Positions 9,074 through 17,452 of a stretch of DNA of 64,000 bases are shown here, one piece after another. Numbering within the stretch: the first letter of the stretch is position 1; every line of letters starts with the position of its first letter. Source of the DNA: Chloroflexota bacterium (GTDB lineage: Bacteria > Chloroflexota > Anaerolineae > UBA4142 > SHND01); contig SHND01000039.1 in assembly GCA_004295045.1 (NCBI GenBank), forward strand, positions 186,001 to 250,000, in the 5' to 3' direction. Position numbers and translations under genes: made by a program. The notes below the pieces were generated by a model. That model made no database searches. It had not been told where the DNA came from and saw only the letters and a list, made by a program, of their open reading frames with translations.

Positions 9074-9293
9074 CGGAATCTATGGGCAGAGGACGCAGAA
9101 TGTTACATGTCTATTACTCTACGCTCAATCCAATTACAAGTTTCAGAGTTAAGTCTTTTCTGGACGGTGCAAATCAAGTCAGAAAGCGGTATAGCTCCGA
9201 AACATTGAGAAGACCCGTCTCAGGCGTGGATGGTTTCTCGCTTAATATGGATTGCGTTGGCATACTTCTATGCTTGTTCTTAAGCAATTGTAG

Positions 9294-9483
9294 TTATCCT
9301 TGAATTAAAGTCTCCTGTTTTCCGTTGAAAAGCCGTTCCTTATCGTTTTTCGTAATGCCTCCAGATATGCGCCTCCAAGCAAGTGCTACGTTTTCCCCGC
9401 TTATGTCCGAGCAGATAGTGGCGTTGATGTTGTCTGCACAATAAACCGGCAGTTCCGGAACCGCCAAATGGACCCAAGATAAC
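9294..9483 (-). pseudogene. 3' remnant of a DNA (adenine/cytosine) methyltransferase, frameshifted
   Basis: One minus frame reads ILGPFGGSGTAGL, which matches the SAM-binding motif I (DPFxGSGT) of beta-class DNA methyltransferases. After a frameshift near 9430 a second frame continues with SDISGENVALAWRRIS, the usual follow-on (acidic loop, then helix ending in RRI), and stops at 9294. Only the last 60 or so residues remain, with no catalytic (D/N/S)PPY motif. The remnant begins exactly where the DinB repeat ends, so the two were joined by a deletion or illegitimate recombination. Confidence 0.7.
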
Positions 9484-9663
9484 TCCATCTTGCGCGAACG
9501 AGAGAAAATATCTTTGTTCCTGCCACGCGAGATGCCCAACATTCCAACTGATGCAATTCATCGGCAAGATTCGTTTGCGCGCGTCCTCTTCGGACAAACC
9601 TTCGAGCGCGCGTTGAAATTCGCGGCGCGTGAAATGGAGCTGTGCCACAAGAGGATGAATCAT
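9484..9663 (-). pseudogene. Truncated DinB-superfamily gene (5' end only)
   Basis: Start codon plus about 59 codons of a DinB-like gene, nearly identical to the intact gene at 7472-7978 but with a different first dozen residues (MIHPLVAQLH rather than MTYPLVIQLR). It runs straight into methyltransferase-derived sequence and ends in a foreign frame, so it cannot fold as a DinB bundle. It lies 2 bp from the stop of the beta-helix protein gene. Confidence 0.8.
9488..9634. repeat. 147-bp direct repeat, copy 2
   Basis: Partner of 7803-7949, in the same orientation, offset 1,685 bp, with one mismatch. The pair brackets the 346-residue membrane protein gene and the methyltransferase remnant. Confidence 0.9.
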
Positions 9664-9665
9664 AT

Positions 9666-11423
9666 TTATTTTGATCCTGCCGGTTGCGCCACACCTTGCG
9701 CGCGTCGCGTTGGCGTCAGCGTCGGCGTCGGCGTGGGGCGTTCGGCTAGCGCCAATGCTTCGGTGGGTTTGTCCGATTTTGTGCGCGCGTCGTTGATGGC
9801 GGTGTCATAATCGTGCAAACAATTCCAATTGTTGTTTGGTCCAAAGTACGCGGTCGAGCCGCCGATCCAGAACGGATAATTGCAATGATCGCCGTAATCG
9901 GCATCATAGACCGCGGCGTTGTAATCGAATTCGTGTCCGAGTCCGTACGTCACTTCAAAGCAATTGTTTTTCGCGCCCTCGCATTCATTGTTGTAAAACT
10001 TGATGGCGGTGCTGCCGTAGCCACCGTCGCCGTTCGCGTAATAACAATTGCTCACGCGTTGGCAGGTGTTGTCGTACACCAATGTATTTTGCACTTTGGT
10101 CATTGCCAAGCCGGAACTTTCACAACCGTTGGCATGATAAACATTGTCGAGTCCGGTGCAAGCGCGATTGATGCGCGCGAACGAATTGCCGACGACGTAA
10201 TCGCTGCGCGTGAGCATCAACATTACGCCCCAACCGTTGTGCTCCGAAAAAGTATTGCGGAAAATTTTATTACTAAATCCTTTTTGAATAAACACCCCGC
10301 TTGTGCCGCTGTTGAATTGGGAATCAATCACCGCCGCGTTCGAGGTATTGTCTAACAAGATTCCTCCGCCATAACCCAACGCGCCGCCGATTTCGGGAGT
10401 GTGGTCGCAGCGCGGATACAAGCAGAGCCATTGGTCCAAGTCCCGGTCGTCGGTTGCGCCTTCTACATGCACGCCGACGATGGCAATGTTTGTCCCGTGC
10501 GCGGTGATGGCAAAACGACGCGGTTCACCTTTCACCAACGCGGTTTTCTCGGAATCGCCGTACAGCGTAATGTTGTTGCCCTGAATTTCAAAGGGCGCGT
10601 ACGTTTGTCCCGCGCACAACAGTGTGGTAACTGTGACGATAGGCGGCATTCGATCCGCCGGCGTACATTGTCTTGGGCGCGCGGCGAGGCGAATCTCGGC
10701 GGAAGTAACGTTCGCGTACTCGGGCACGTTCACCGCGATTTTTTCGGCGACCAGATTCAAAGGCATTGGCGAAATCGCTGCGGGGCGTTCGTCTTGCGTT
10801 TCTACAAGGGGAGTCGGCGTCCACGTTGGTTGGGGCGTGGCGGTGGGGACGCCCGTGACAACAATGTAAAAAATTGTTGGCGTTAGAGTGGGAACGCCCG
10901 TGACGACAACGTAATTGGGCACCGGCGCGTCGGTAGGAGCGAGCGTGCTGTCTGTGGTGGGTGTCAATGTTGCGGCGGGTGTGGGCGTGTGTGTTGGCGC
11001 AGTGACGGTAGCGGCGAGGGCGACGAGTGTTTTGTCTTTTGAACCTGCAGCAACCGCGAGCAATGCCAGGCGCTGTGCGACATAATCTTGCTGCGGCGCG
11101 TACGCTTTGGCAAGCGCGATGATGCGTTCTGCCGTGCGCGGATCGTTCAACCGCGCGAGCCGCTGTTGGGCAATTGACGCATTGCGGTCCGCCGCATACG
11201 CTTCCGCGATCATGAGAATATAGTCGTCCTGTTCGGCGCGCGAAAGTTCAATCGCTTGCGGAGCAGGAGGGACGAACCAAACTTGGGCGATTAGATAGCC
11301 GATGACGAATCCGGCGATGATGCCGATGAGCGCCAATAAAAGAACGCGGCGGCGGTTGGGCGGGGGCGGCGCATTTTCGGCGGCAATTTGTTCCTGCAGG
11401 TCGTCGAGAGGAAAGCGTGCCAC
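9666..11423 (-). CDS. Membrane-tethered right-handed beta-helix protein
   Basis: About 585 residues. A cytoplasmic N-terminus ending in NRRR precedes one membrane helix (LLLALIGIIAGFVIGYLIA). Next come a helical segment of about 100 residues, a Pro/Thr linker carrying two copies of the motif VVTGVPT, and a C-terminal parallel beta-helix (NosD/PbH1 type) with repeated NxI/NxF turns such as GNNITLYG and SNKIFRNTFSEHNGWGV. The helix contains many Cys residues, suggesting disulfides outside the cell. Beta-helix domains often bind or cut polysaccharide; no catalytic set is evident. I chose the GTG at 11423; a TTG at 11459 would add 12 basic residues. Confidence 0.75.
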   Translation of the reverse strand: MARFPLDDLQEQIAAENAPPPPNRRRVLLLALIGIIAGFVIGYLIAQVWFVPPAPQAIELSRAEQDDYILMIAEAYAADRNASIAQQRLARLNDPRTAERIIALAKAYAPQQDYVAQRLALLAVAAGSKDKTLVALAATVTAPTHTPTPAATLTPTTDSTLAPTDAPVPNYVVVTGVPTLTPTIFYIVVTGVPTATPQPTWTPTPLVETQDERPAAISPMPLNLVAEKIAVNVPEYANVTSAEIRLAARPRQCTPADRMPPIVTVTTLLCAGQTYAPFEIQGNNITLYGDSEKTALVKGEPRRFAITAHGTNIAIVGVHVEGATDDRDLDQWLCLYPRCDHTPEIGGALGYGGGILLDNTSNAAVIDSQFNSGTSGVFIQKGFSNKIFRNTFSEHNGWGVMLMLTRSDYVVGNSFARINRACTGLDNVYHANGCESSGLAMTKVQNTLVYDNTCQRVSNCYYANGDGGYGSTAIKFYNNECEGAKNNCFEVTYGLGHEFDYNAAVYDADYGDHCNYPFWIGGSTAYFGPNNNWNCLHDYDTAINDARTKSDKPTEALALAERPTPTPTLTPTRRAQGVAQPAGSK

Positions 11424-11601
11424 AACGCGGATTTTACAACGGCGCGCGCGCGCGGTCAATTATGCTAATGGTCATGTCAAGCCCACGCTTGCGGATACGA
11501 AAATGACCCTCGCCCCCTTTGCTTCTCCCCACGGGAGAGGCGAGATTTTTATTTGTGTTTCGTCAAAATGCACCTACCGCAAAAGCGTAATTGAGCCGTT
11601 T

Positions 11602-11617
11602 TTGCTCACGTGAAATT
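11602..11617. promoter_or_regulatory. Weak parS-like palindrome
   Basis: TTGCTCACGTGAAATT matches 11 of 16 positions of the ParB-binding parS consensus, including the whole TCACGTGAAA core. It lies in the otherwise empty 11460-11683 interval. It is weaker than the site at 21992-22007 and may be chance. Confidence 0.2.
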
Positions 11618-11683
11618 TACGTGCGAAATCTTTGGAGAAACCGAGATTTCTCATTCTATTCGAAATGAGATGTGTAACATTAG

Positions 11684-13048
11684 CTAAAAGTGAATATCAA
11701 GCGGTGTGAGCTGCGTGATAAACCAGCATCCAATGTTTCGAGCAAGCCGCGCTTGAAACATTGCGGCGTCCCTGTCAAACTGTGCCGTCGCGCGGTTGCC
11801 ATTTGCGCTAATAGCTCTGAACTTCAATTCAGACGGCGGGTTGGGACGCGCGCAATCTGAAAACAGACTGCGCGTGGGCTTGATGTTCACGGTGCTCGAA
11901 TTCAGTTGCCGCGCGATTTCGGGAATCTTGGCGAGCGAGTCCAACTGCTGCGCGATGCTTGCCGCTTCGCGCGCGTTGGGAGCAAGTTCAACGGCGCGAG
12001 CGAGTTCGCGGCGCGCCGCGCTGTAATACGGTTCGGGCGTTTGCGATCGCGCGCGGTCGGCGAGGAATTGCGCGTAGGCGAGATGCGCGGCGGCGTCATT
12101 CGGCGCGAGTTCGGTCGCGCGGCGAAACGCGGCATCAGCGCGTGCGCCAAAACGTTCCGCGATGGTCGAATTTTGGAGCCACCAATTTTTGATTGGAATG
12201 GCGTGGCGGTATGCTTTCCCGAGATTGATTAGAGATGACGCGTCGTTGGGGTTCTGAAAGGCGCGTTCGCGCGCAGCGAGAAGCGCTTGCCATAAATCGG
12301 GGCGCACAATCTGCAGGCGCACGTTATCCGTACGCGTTGGCTCGAGGTTTTCGAAATGCCAATGCAAGGCATTTCCTTCCACGATAAACGGCGGCGTGGT
12401 AGCGGGATACAATGCGCGGATGTAATCTGCACGCGGTTCGACCATGTCCACATTCGCCGCATACGGAAATTGAAAAATAATATCGCCCTGCCCGATTGGA
12501 CCGCGCCAACCCGCGCCGGTTTCGAGAACGTAATAAAAATCCACGCTGCCGTAATTATCCACACCGATTGTACGATATTGCACGCGCAGATTTACGTCGC
12601 GCCCCGCAGGAAAATCTACCCGCCATACCGCCCATGGGACGCCTTTATCGTTGACGGTACGATTCACGACGGACTTGCCATTGACAAACGTCTCGATGGC
12701 TTCAATCGCAGCGCCAATTTGACTCGGCGAAAAGCCGTCGGAAGTGGGAAAACTTTTGGGAAAGCGCACATCCATCGTTTCATCCACGTTGCCGAGATTG
12801 CGCATCGTGAAATCGGCAGTGACAAGCGCGACGGTGGCGGTGGACGTTTGCGATGCGCGTACGGACGGCTGCATTTGTACATCCAGCACGACGCGTTCGC
12901 TGACCATTTGCACTTGCGTGCCTTGTCCGGGCGAAATGTCGCTCGCGGCGGCTTCCGGCTCGGGCGCAACATCCGCGTTCGCGCGCGGCGCGTTGAGGAA
13001 AAACAACGCCGCGCACAAGCCCAAGTAAACAATAGACCGCATTCGCAT
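11684..13048 (-). CDS. Secreted protein with C-terminal TPR segment
   Basis: A 454-residue exported protein with a signal peptide (MRMRSIVYLGLCAALFFLNA, probable cleavage after ANA). Residues about 40-240 form a beta-rich domain (repeated TADFTMRNLGN and DVRFPKSFP-type strands). Residues about 245-370 contain helical TPR-like units (AFQNPNDASSLINLGKAY; ATELAPNDAAAHLAYAQFL; AVELAPNAREA). A short tail has two cysteines. I do not know the beta domain. A candidate scaffold or sensor at the cell surface. ATG with AGGA a few bases upstream. Confidence 0.75.
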   Translation of the reverse strand: MRMRSIVYLGLCAALFFLNAPRANADVAPEPEAAASDISPGQGTQVQMVSERVVLDVQMQPSVRASQTSTATVALVTADFTMRNLGNVDETMDVRFPKSFPTSDGFSPSQIGAAIEAIETFVNGKSVVNRTVNDKGVPWAVWRVDFPAGRDVNLRVQYRTIGVDNYGSVDFYYVLETGAGWRGPIGQGDIIFQFPYAANVDMVEPRADYIRALYPATTPPFIVEGNALHWHFENLEPTRTDNVRLQIVRPDLWQALLAARERAFQNPNDASSLINLGKAYRHAIPIKNWWLQNSTIAERFGARADAAFRRATELAPNDAAAHLAYAQFLADRARSQTPEPYYSAARRELARAVELAPNAREAASIAQQLDSLAKIPEIARQLNSSTVNIKPTRSLFSDCARPNPPSELKFRAISANGNRATAQFDRDAAMFQARLARNIGCWFITQLTPLDIHF

Positions 13049-13335
13049 AACAAATCCTCCCTTTACGCCAAGTCAGTCCGGCGTGCAGCAGCGAGCCCGC
13101 AACGATTGGTTTCGCTTTCCGCTTCACATTCAAGATGCGCGGTCGAAGCGAATTGTTCCACTCGTAGACAACGCAAACAGATATTACATACCGTGTCGTC
13201 TCCTTTCGAATGAGAAATAAATTCTGTTTATATGCATCCCGCCGTATTCATGTTAGAATCGCCCCGCATCAAAAGAAACTCCAAGCTCCAATCTCTAATC
13301 TCCTCGAATCGCTGGCGATTCGCTCTTTAATTTCT

Positions 13336-13887
13336 ATGTCCCGCGAACTTTACATTTCCGTTGACGTTGAAACCTCCGGTCCGATTCCCGGCGAATACAG
13401 TTTGCTTTCCATCGGCGCGTGCGTTGTCGGCAGCAAAGCAAATCCGTTTTATATTGAACTGAAACCGCTGAATGAAAATTTTACCGCCGAGGCAATGGCG
13501 ACGTGCCAACTCGTACTCGCTGATTTGGAAAAAAAGGGCATCGAACCCCCGCGCGCGATGAAACGTTTTGCGCGTTGGGTGAAAACCGTTGCGGGCGACG
13601 CGCGTCCAATTTTCGTCGGATTCAACGCGCCGTTTGATTGGAGTTTCATCAACTACTATTTCATCAAGTTTGTTGGGCTGGGAAAAAATCCCTTTGGATA
13701 TTCCGCGCTCGACATCAAATCGTATTACATGGGCGCGTACAAAACTTCCTGGCAAGCAACGAGTATGCGCCAATTGCCCCCTGCAATTCATCCGCGCGCA
13801 CAGCCCCTTAATCATCACGCGTTGGAAGATGCGATGCGACAGGCGGAGATTTTTGAGAAACTGTTGCAGGTTACAGGTAGCAAGTAG
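13336..13887 (+). CDS. DnaQ-like DEDDh 3'-5' exonuclease
   Basis: A 183-residue exonuclease-fold protein. The acidic motifs are present in order: ExoI as VDVET, ExoII as FVGFNAPFD, and ExoIII as HHALEDA, which gives the DEDDh catalytic set. These enzymes remove nucleotides from 3' ends of DNA or RNA using two metal ions. It is a stand-alone exonuclease (no polymerase or ligase domain), placed 50 bp before mutY, and so may act in repair. The ATG at 13336 is chosen because residues upstream are repeat-like intergenic sequence. Confidence 0.85.
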   Translation: MSRELYISVDVETSGPIPGEYSLLSIGACVVGSKANPFYIELKPLNENFTAEAMATCQLVLADLEKKGIEPPRAMKRFARWVKTVAGDARPIFVGFNAPFDWSFINYYFIKFVGLGKNPFGYSALDIKSYYMGAYKTSWQATSMRQLPPAIHPRAQPLNHHALEDAMRQAEIFEKLLQVTGSK

Positions 13888-13937
13888 CACGTAGCAGGAA
13901 GGGGTTACCCTTGCTATCTACTACCTGCTACGCCTCT

Positions 13938-14993
13938 ATGAAACTCTTTTCCCAAAAACTCCTCGCCTGGTATGGAAAAAATAAACGCGCGCTGCCGTGG
14001 CGCAAAACGCGCAACCCCTATCGCATTTGGCTCTCGGAAATTTTATTGCAGCAAACGCGTGTCGAGGCGGTGATTCCGTATTACGAAAAATTTCTCGCGC
14101 GTTTTCCCGATGTGTTCGCGCTGGCGAATGCGCCGCTCGACGCGGTGCTGAAAACGTGGGAAGGCGCGGGCTATTACGCGCGAGCGCGCAATTTGCATCG
14201 CACCGCGCAAATTGTGGCGAACGAACGCGACGGAAAATTTCCGCGCACGGTTGAGGGCTTGTTGGAACTGCCGGGCATTGGGCGCTACACCGCCGGCGCG
14301 ATTGCGAGTATTGCGTTCAACGTAAATACTCCTGTCGTGGATGGAAATGTGGCGCGCGTTTTGTGCCGCGTCTATGCAATTCGTGAGGACCCGAAAGTGG
14401 GCGCGACGCAAAAGAAATTGTGGGATGCTGCAACGGCTTTGCTGCCGAAAGGACACGCGTGCGACTTTAATCAAGCGCTGATGGAACTCGGCGCGACGAT
14501 TTGTTTGCCGAAAAATCCGCGCTGTTTGTTGTGTCCCGTGCAAAAAGATTGCGCCGCGCGACAGTTGGGAATTCAATATGAATTGCCCGTCAAACGCGCG
14601 AAAAAAGAACTGCCGCACAAAATCATCGCGGCGGGTGTGATTTACAAACGCGGCAAGATTTTGATCCAACAGCGTTTGAGCGAGGGACTGCTCGGCGGAC
14701 TGTGGGAATTCCCCGGCGGCAAAGTGGAAGCGGACGAAAGTTTAGCGGAATGTGTCGCGCGCGAAGTGCGCGAAGAGTTGGGAATTGAAATTCGCGTGGG
14801 TGAAAAAATTATCGCGGTGGCTCACGCGTACTCGCATTTTTCAATTACGTTGCACGCGTTTCGCTGCGAATTTGTTGCAGGGCGCGTAAAGCTTGCAAGC
14901 GCGCAAAATTGGAAATGGGTCGCGCCGCGCGAATTGGAACACTATGCCTTTCCGGCGGCGAACAAAAAAATTATTCAAGCGTTACGGCAATGA
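13938..14993 (+). CDS. mutY: Adenine DNA glycosylase MutY with C-terminal Nudix domain
   Basis: MutY removes adenine mispaired with 8-oxoguanine. The 351-residue protein has the catalytic Glu in LSEILLQQTRVE, the helix-hairpin-helix LPGIGRYTAG followed by VDGNVARVL (catalytic Asp), and the [4Fe-4S] ligands Cx6Cx2Cx5C (CLPKNPRCLLCPVQKDC). The C-terminal half carries a complete Nudix box (GGKVEADES...REVREELG), longer than the usual MutY recognition domain remnant, so it could retain hydrolase activity. The start at 13938 follows a palindromic repeat-like leader. The stop overlaps the next ATG (ATGA). Confidence 0.95.
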   Translation: MKLFSQKLLAWYGKNKRALPWRKTRNPYRIWLSEILLQQTRVEAVIPYYEKFLARFPDVFALANAPLDAVLKTWEGAGYYARARNLHRTAQIVANERDGKFPRTVEGLLELPGIGRYTAGAIASIAFNVNTPVVDGNVARVLCRVYAIREDPKVGATQKKLWDAATALLPKGHACDFNQALMELGATICLPKNPRCLLCPVQKDCAARQLGIQYELPVKRAKKELPHKIIAAGVIYKRGKILIQQRLSEGLLGGLWEFPGGKVEADESLAECVAREVREELGIEIRVGEKIIAVAHAYSHFSITLHAFRCEFVAGRVKLASAQNWKWVAPRELEHYAFPAANKKIIQALRQ

Positions 14994-16819
14994 TTCGAGC
15001 ACAAGGTATGTGGTTCAAGGACGCCGAGGGACGAACGCTGATTTTGCGCGGCGTAAATTTGGGCGGCAGCAGCAAAATTCCATACACGCCGCGCGTCGAA
15101 CTCTCCGATCCGCGTTTTTACAACGACCGCAAGGTCTCGTTCGTCGGGCGTCCGTTTCCACTGGAAGAGGCGGACGAACATTTTACGCGTTTGCGCGAAT
15201 GGGGACTCTCGTTTTTGCGCTTGGTCGTTACGTGGGAAGCAATTGAACACCCCGGTCCGGGCGAGTACGACAACGCGTATCTCGATTATCTTTGTGCGGT
15301 GATCCAAAAGGCGGGCGCGTACGGCTTTCAAATTTTGATTGATCCGCATCAAGATGTGTGGAGTCGTTTCACCGGCGGCGATGGCGCGCCGGGGTGGACG
15401 TTGGAAGCATTGGGCTTTGATCTAACCAAGTTGCGCGAAACGGGCGCGGCGATGCTGCATGATTGGAAAAAAGATCGTCCGCCGCTTTTGATTTGGGCGA
15501 CGAATTATGCGCGTCTTGCGCCCGCGACCATGTTCACCCTTTTTTTTGCCGGGAACGATTTCGCGCCCGAAACAAAAATCAACGGTGTGTCCGCGCAAGA
15601 ATTTTTGCAGCAGCATTATCTCGCCGCGATTTCACAGCTGGCTGTACGGCTGCGCGAGATGCCGCACGTCATTGGTTATGAAGTGATGAACGAACCCTCG
15701 CGCGGGTATATCGGCTGGAAAAATTTGAAATCCTCCGGGCAGTTTCGTTACTGGCCCACGCCGAGTCCGTATCAAGGCATGTTGTTGGGCGCGGGGCTGC
15801 CGCAGCGCGTGTGGTTCAAAATGACGAACGTGAAGCGGGAACGCGCGTGGCTGCCGGACGCGAATTGTATTTGGAAAGAAAACGGCGTGTGGGATTTTGA
15901 TTCGCGCGGACAGCCGCAACTGCTTCGTCCGAATTACTTCACCAGCGTGCAAGGACGCGCCACGAGTTTTCGCGGCGATTATTATCCGCGTTTTGCCAGG
16001 CGGTTCGCCGAAACAATTCACCAGATTGATCCGCGCGCGTTGATTTTTGTTCAAGGCGAACCAGGCGAACCCGCCCCGTCGGTGAACGCGGCAGAGTTAC
16101 CCAACGTGGTCTATGCGCCGCATTGGTACGACGGCATTACGTTGATGGTGCGGCGTTATCTCAATCACCTTGGGGTAAATATGTTGGAACGGCGTGTAGT
16201 GTTGGGCGCGGGCGCGATTCAACAATCATTCGCCGCGCAGCTCAATGTGTTTCGCCACGAGGCGTTACATGAATTGGGCGGCGTCCCGGTGCTGTTGGGC
16301 GAGTTCGGCATTCCCTTTGATTTACACACACGACCCTTTTTGCGCGCAGCGGATGAATTGCTCACCACGCGCGCGTTGGACCGTTCGTTTCGCGCGTTGG
16401 ATGCCAATTTGATGAGCGGCACGTTGTGGAATTATTCGTCCGACAATACGGCAGAGCGCGGCGATTCGTTCAACGGCGAGGATTTGTCCATCTTTAGCCG
16501 TTCGGAACAAAACGATCCTACTGACATCAATTCCGGCGGACGCGCGCTTCGTACCGTCGCGCGTCCGTATCCGCGCGCCGTCGCGGGTGAGCCGCTTTAT
16601 TTGCATTACGATTGGTTGACGCGCGTATTTGAATTTGAATTCCGTCACGACCCTGCGGTCAGCGCGCGGACAGAAATTTTTGTGCCGCAGTATGCTTATC
16701 CCGACGGGATCGAGGTTCAGGTCTCGGATGGAACGTACGAGGTGCGCGAACGCGCATTGATTTATTTGCATGATGCCGCGCATGAACTGCATCGCATTGT
16801 GATCAAGCCACGCGCCTAA
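14990..16819 (+). CDS. Glycoside hydrolase family 5-like (endoglycoceramidase/cellulase type)
   Basis: A 609-residue protein without a signal peptide. A TIM-barrel GH5-like domain begins with LRGVNLGGSSK. The acid/base Glu is in VMNEPSRG and the nucleophile Glu in LLGEFGIPFD, the spacing expected for clan GH-A retaining hydrolases. A C-terminal beta-sandwich of about 100 residues follows. Similar proteins include endoglycoceramidases and beta-glycosidases; the substrate is not determinable. The start codon overlaps the mutY stop by four bases (ATGA), implying translational coupling to a DNA-repair gene, which is an odd pairing. Confidence 0.8.
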   Translation: MIRAQGMWFKDAEGRTLILRGVNLGGSSKIPYTPRVELSDPRFYNDRKVSFVGRPFPLEEADEHFTRLREWGLSFLRLVVTWEAIEHPGPGEYDNAYLDYLCAVIQKAGAYGFQILIDPHQDVWSRFTGGDGAPGWTLEALGFDLTKLRETGAAMLHDWKKDRPPLLIWATNYARLAPATMFTLFFAGNDFAPETKINGVSAQEFLQQHYLAAISQLAVRLREMPHVIGYEVMNEPSRGYIGWKNLKSSGQFRYWPTPSPYQGMLLGAGLPQRVWFKMTNVKRERAWLPDANCIWKENGVWDFDSRGQPQLLRPNYFTSVQGRATSFRGDYYPRFARRFAETIHQIDPRALIFVQGEPGEPAPSVNAAELPNVVYAPHWYDGITLMVRRYLNHLGVNMLERRVVLGAGAIQQSFAAQLNVFRHEALHELGGVPVLLGEFGIPFDLHTRPFLRAADELLTTRALDRSFRALDANLMSGTLWNYSSDNTAERGDSFNGEDLSIFSRSEQNDPTDINSGGRALRTVARPYPRAVAGEPLYLHYDWLTRVFEFEFRHDPAVSARTEIFVPQYAYPDGIEVQVSDGTYEVRERALIYLHDAAHELHRIVIKPRA

Positions 16820-16827
16820 AAATGCGA

Positions 16828-16891
16828 CACGGCGTTCGTTCTGTTGATACCGCAAGCCGCTGCCGACAGCACAAACAGAACGAACGCCGTG
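16828..16891. terminator. 18-bp perfect inverted repeat between convergent genes
   Basis: Arms 16828-16845 and 16874-16891 are perfectly complementary (start CACGGCGTTCG), with a 28-nt loop. On the minus strand the stem is followed within a few bases by a U-run (ATTTTTA), so it can terminate the ferritin transcript; on the plus strand it may stabilise the hydrolase mRNA end. Confidence 0.7.
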
Positions 16892-16917
16892 AGAAAAATC
16901 GAAACAAAAAGTTTTAT

Positions 16918-17439
16918 TTAGGTCGCGTCGCCGCTTTCGCCTTCCGCGCCGTCTTTGCGCCCGCCCAATTCCCGATCGAGAATGAGAATCGCGCTCGCGC
17001 TGTCTCCCGCCAATTTCAACTGGTCTACGATCAATTTCGCGCTCTTTTCCTCTTCGACCTGTTCGCTGATGAACCATTGCATCAACACCAGCGTCGCATA
17101 GTCCGGCTCTTTTTGCGCCATCGCATACAAGTTGTTGATCATCGCCGTCACTTTTTTCTCGTGTGCGTACGAATTTTCAAAGACATCGAGCGGCGACTTC
17201 CAATCGGCAGGCGGCGCGTCGAATCCCAGCACCAGCGCGCGTCCGTCACGGTCATTGATGAAATCGAAAATTTTCAGCCCATGTTCCAGTTCTTCGCCAT
17301 ACTGCACGCGCATCCACTTGGCAAAGCCAGGCAGTCCTTTGTCCTCAAACCATGAAGACATGGAAAGGTAGACGTGCGCCGAGTAGAATTCATTTTTGAT
17401 CTGCTCGTTCAGAGCATCTTGCAGTGATTGAGAAAGCAT
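16918..17439 (-). CDS. Ferritin (non-heme iron storage)
   Basis: A 173-residue ferritin that oxidises Fe(II) and stores iron in a 24-subunit shell. Ferroxidase ligands are visible: Glu17 in NEFYSAHVYLS, the ExxH pair in EELEHGLK, Glu94 in HEKKVT, and Gln127 in MQWFISEQVEEE. There is no heme-binding Met typical of bacterioferritin, so this is FtnA-type. A strong AAGGAGA ribosome-binding site lies just before the ATG. It follows the cysteine desulfurase by 13 bp, forming an iron/Fe-S operon. Confidence 0.95.
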   Translation of the reverse strand: MLSQSLQDALNEQIKNEFYSAHVYLSMSSWFEDKGLPGFAKWMRVQYGEELEHGLKIFDFINDRDGRALVLGFDAPPADWKSPLDVFENSYAHEKKVTAMINNLYAMAQKEPDYATLVLMQWFISEQVEEEKSAKLIVDQLKLAGDSASAILILDRELGGRKDGAEGESGDAT

Positions 17440-17452
17440 TGTGGTCTCCTTG

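Noticed and set aside
7979-9483. Complete insertion sequence or transposon
   Set aside because: No transposase gene, terminal inverted repeats or short target duplication; the bracketing repeats are gene-derived.
12356-13213. Plus-strand ORF of 285 codons opposite the secreted TPR protein
   Set aside because: Antisense shadow; the minus frame has signal peptide, TPR units and ordinary codon use.
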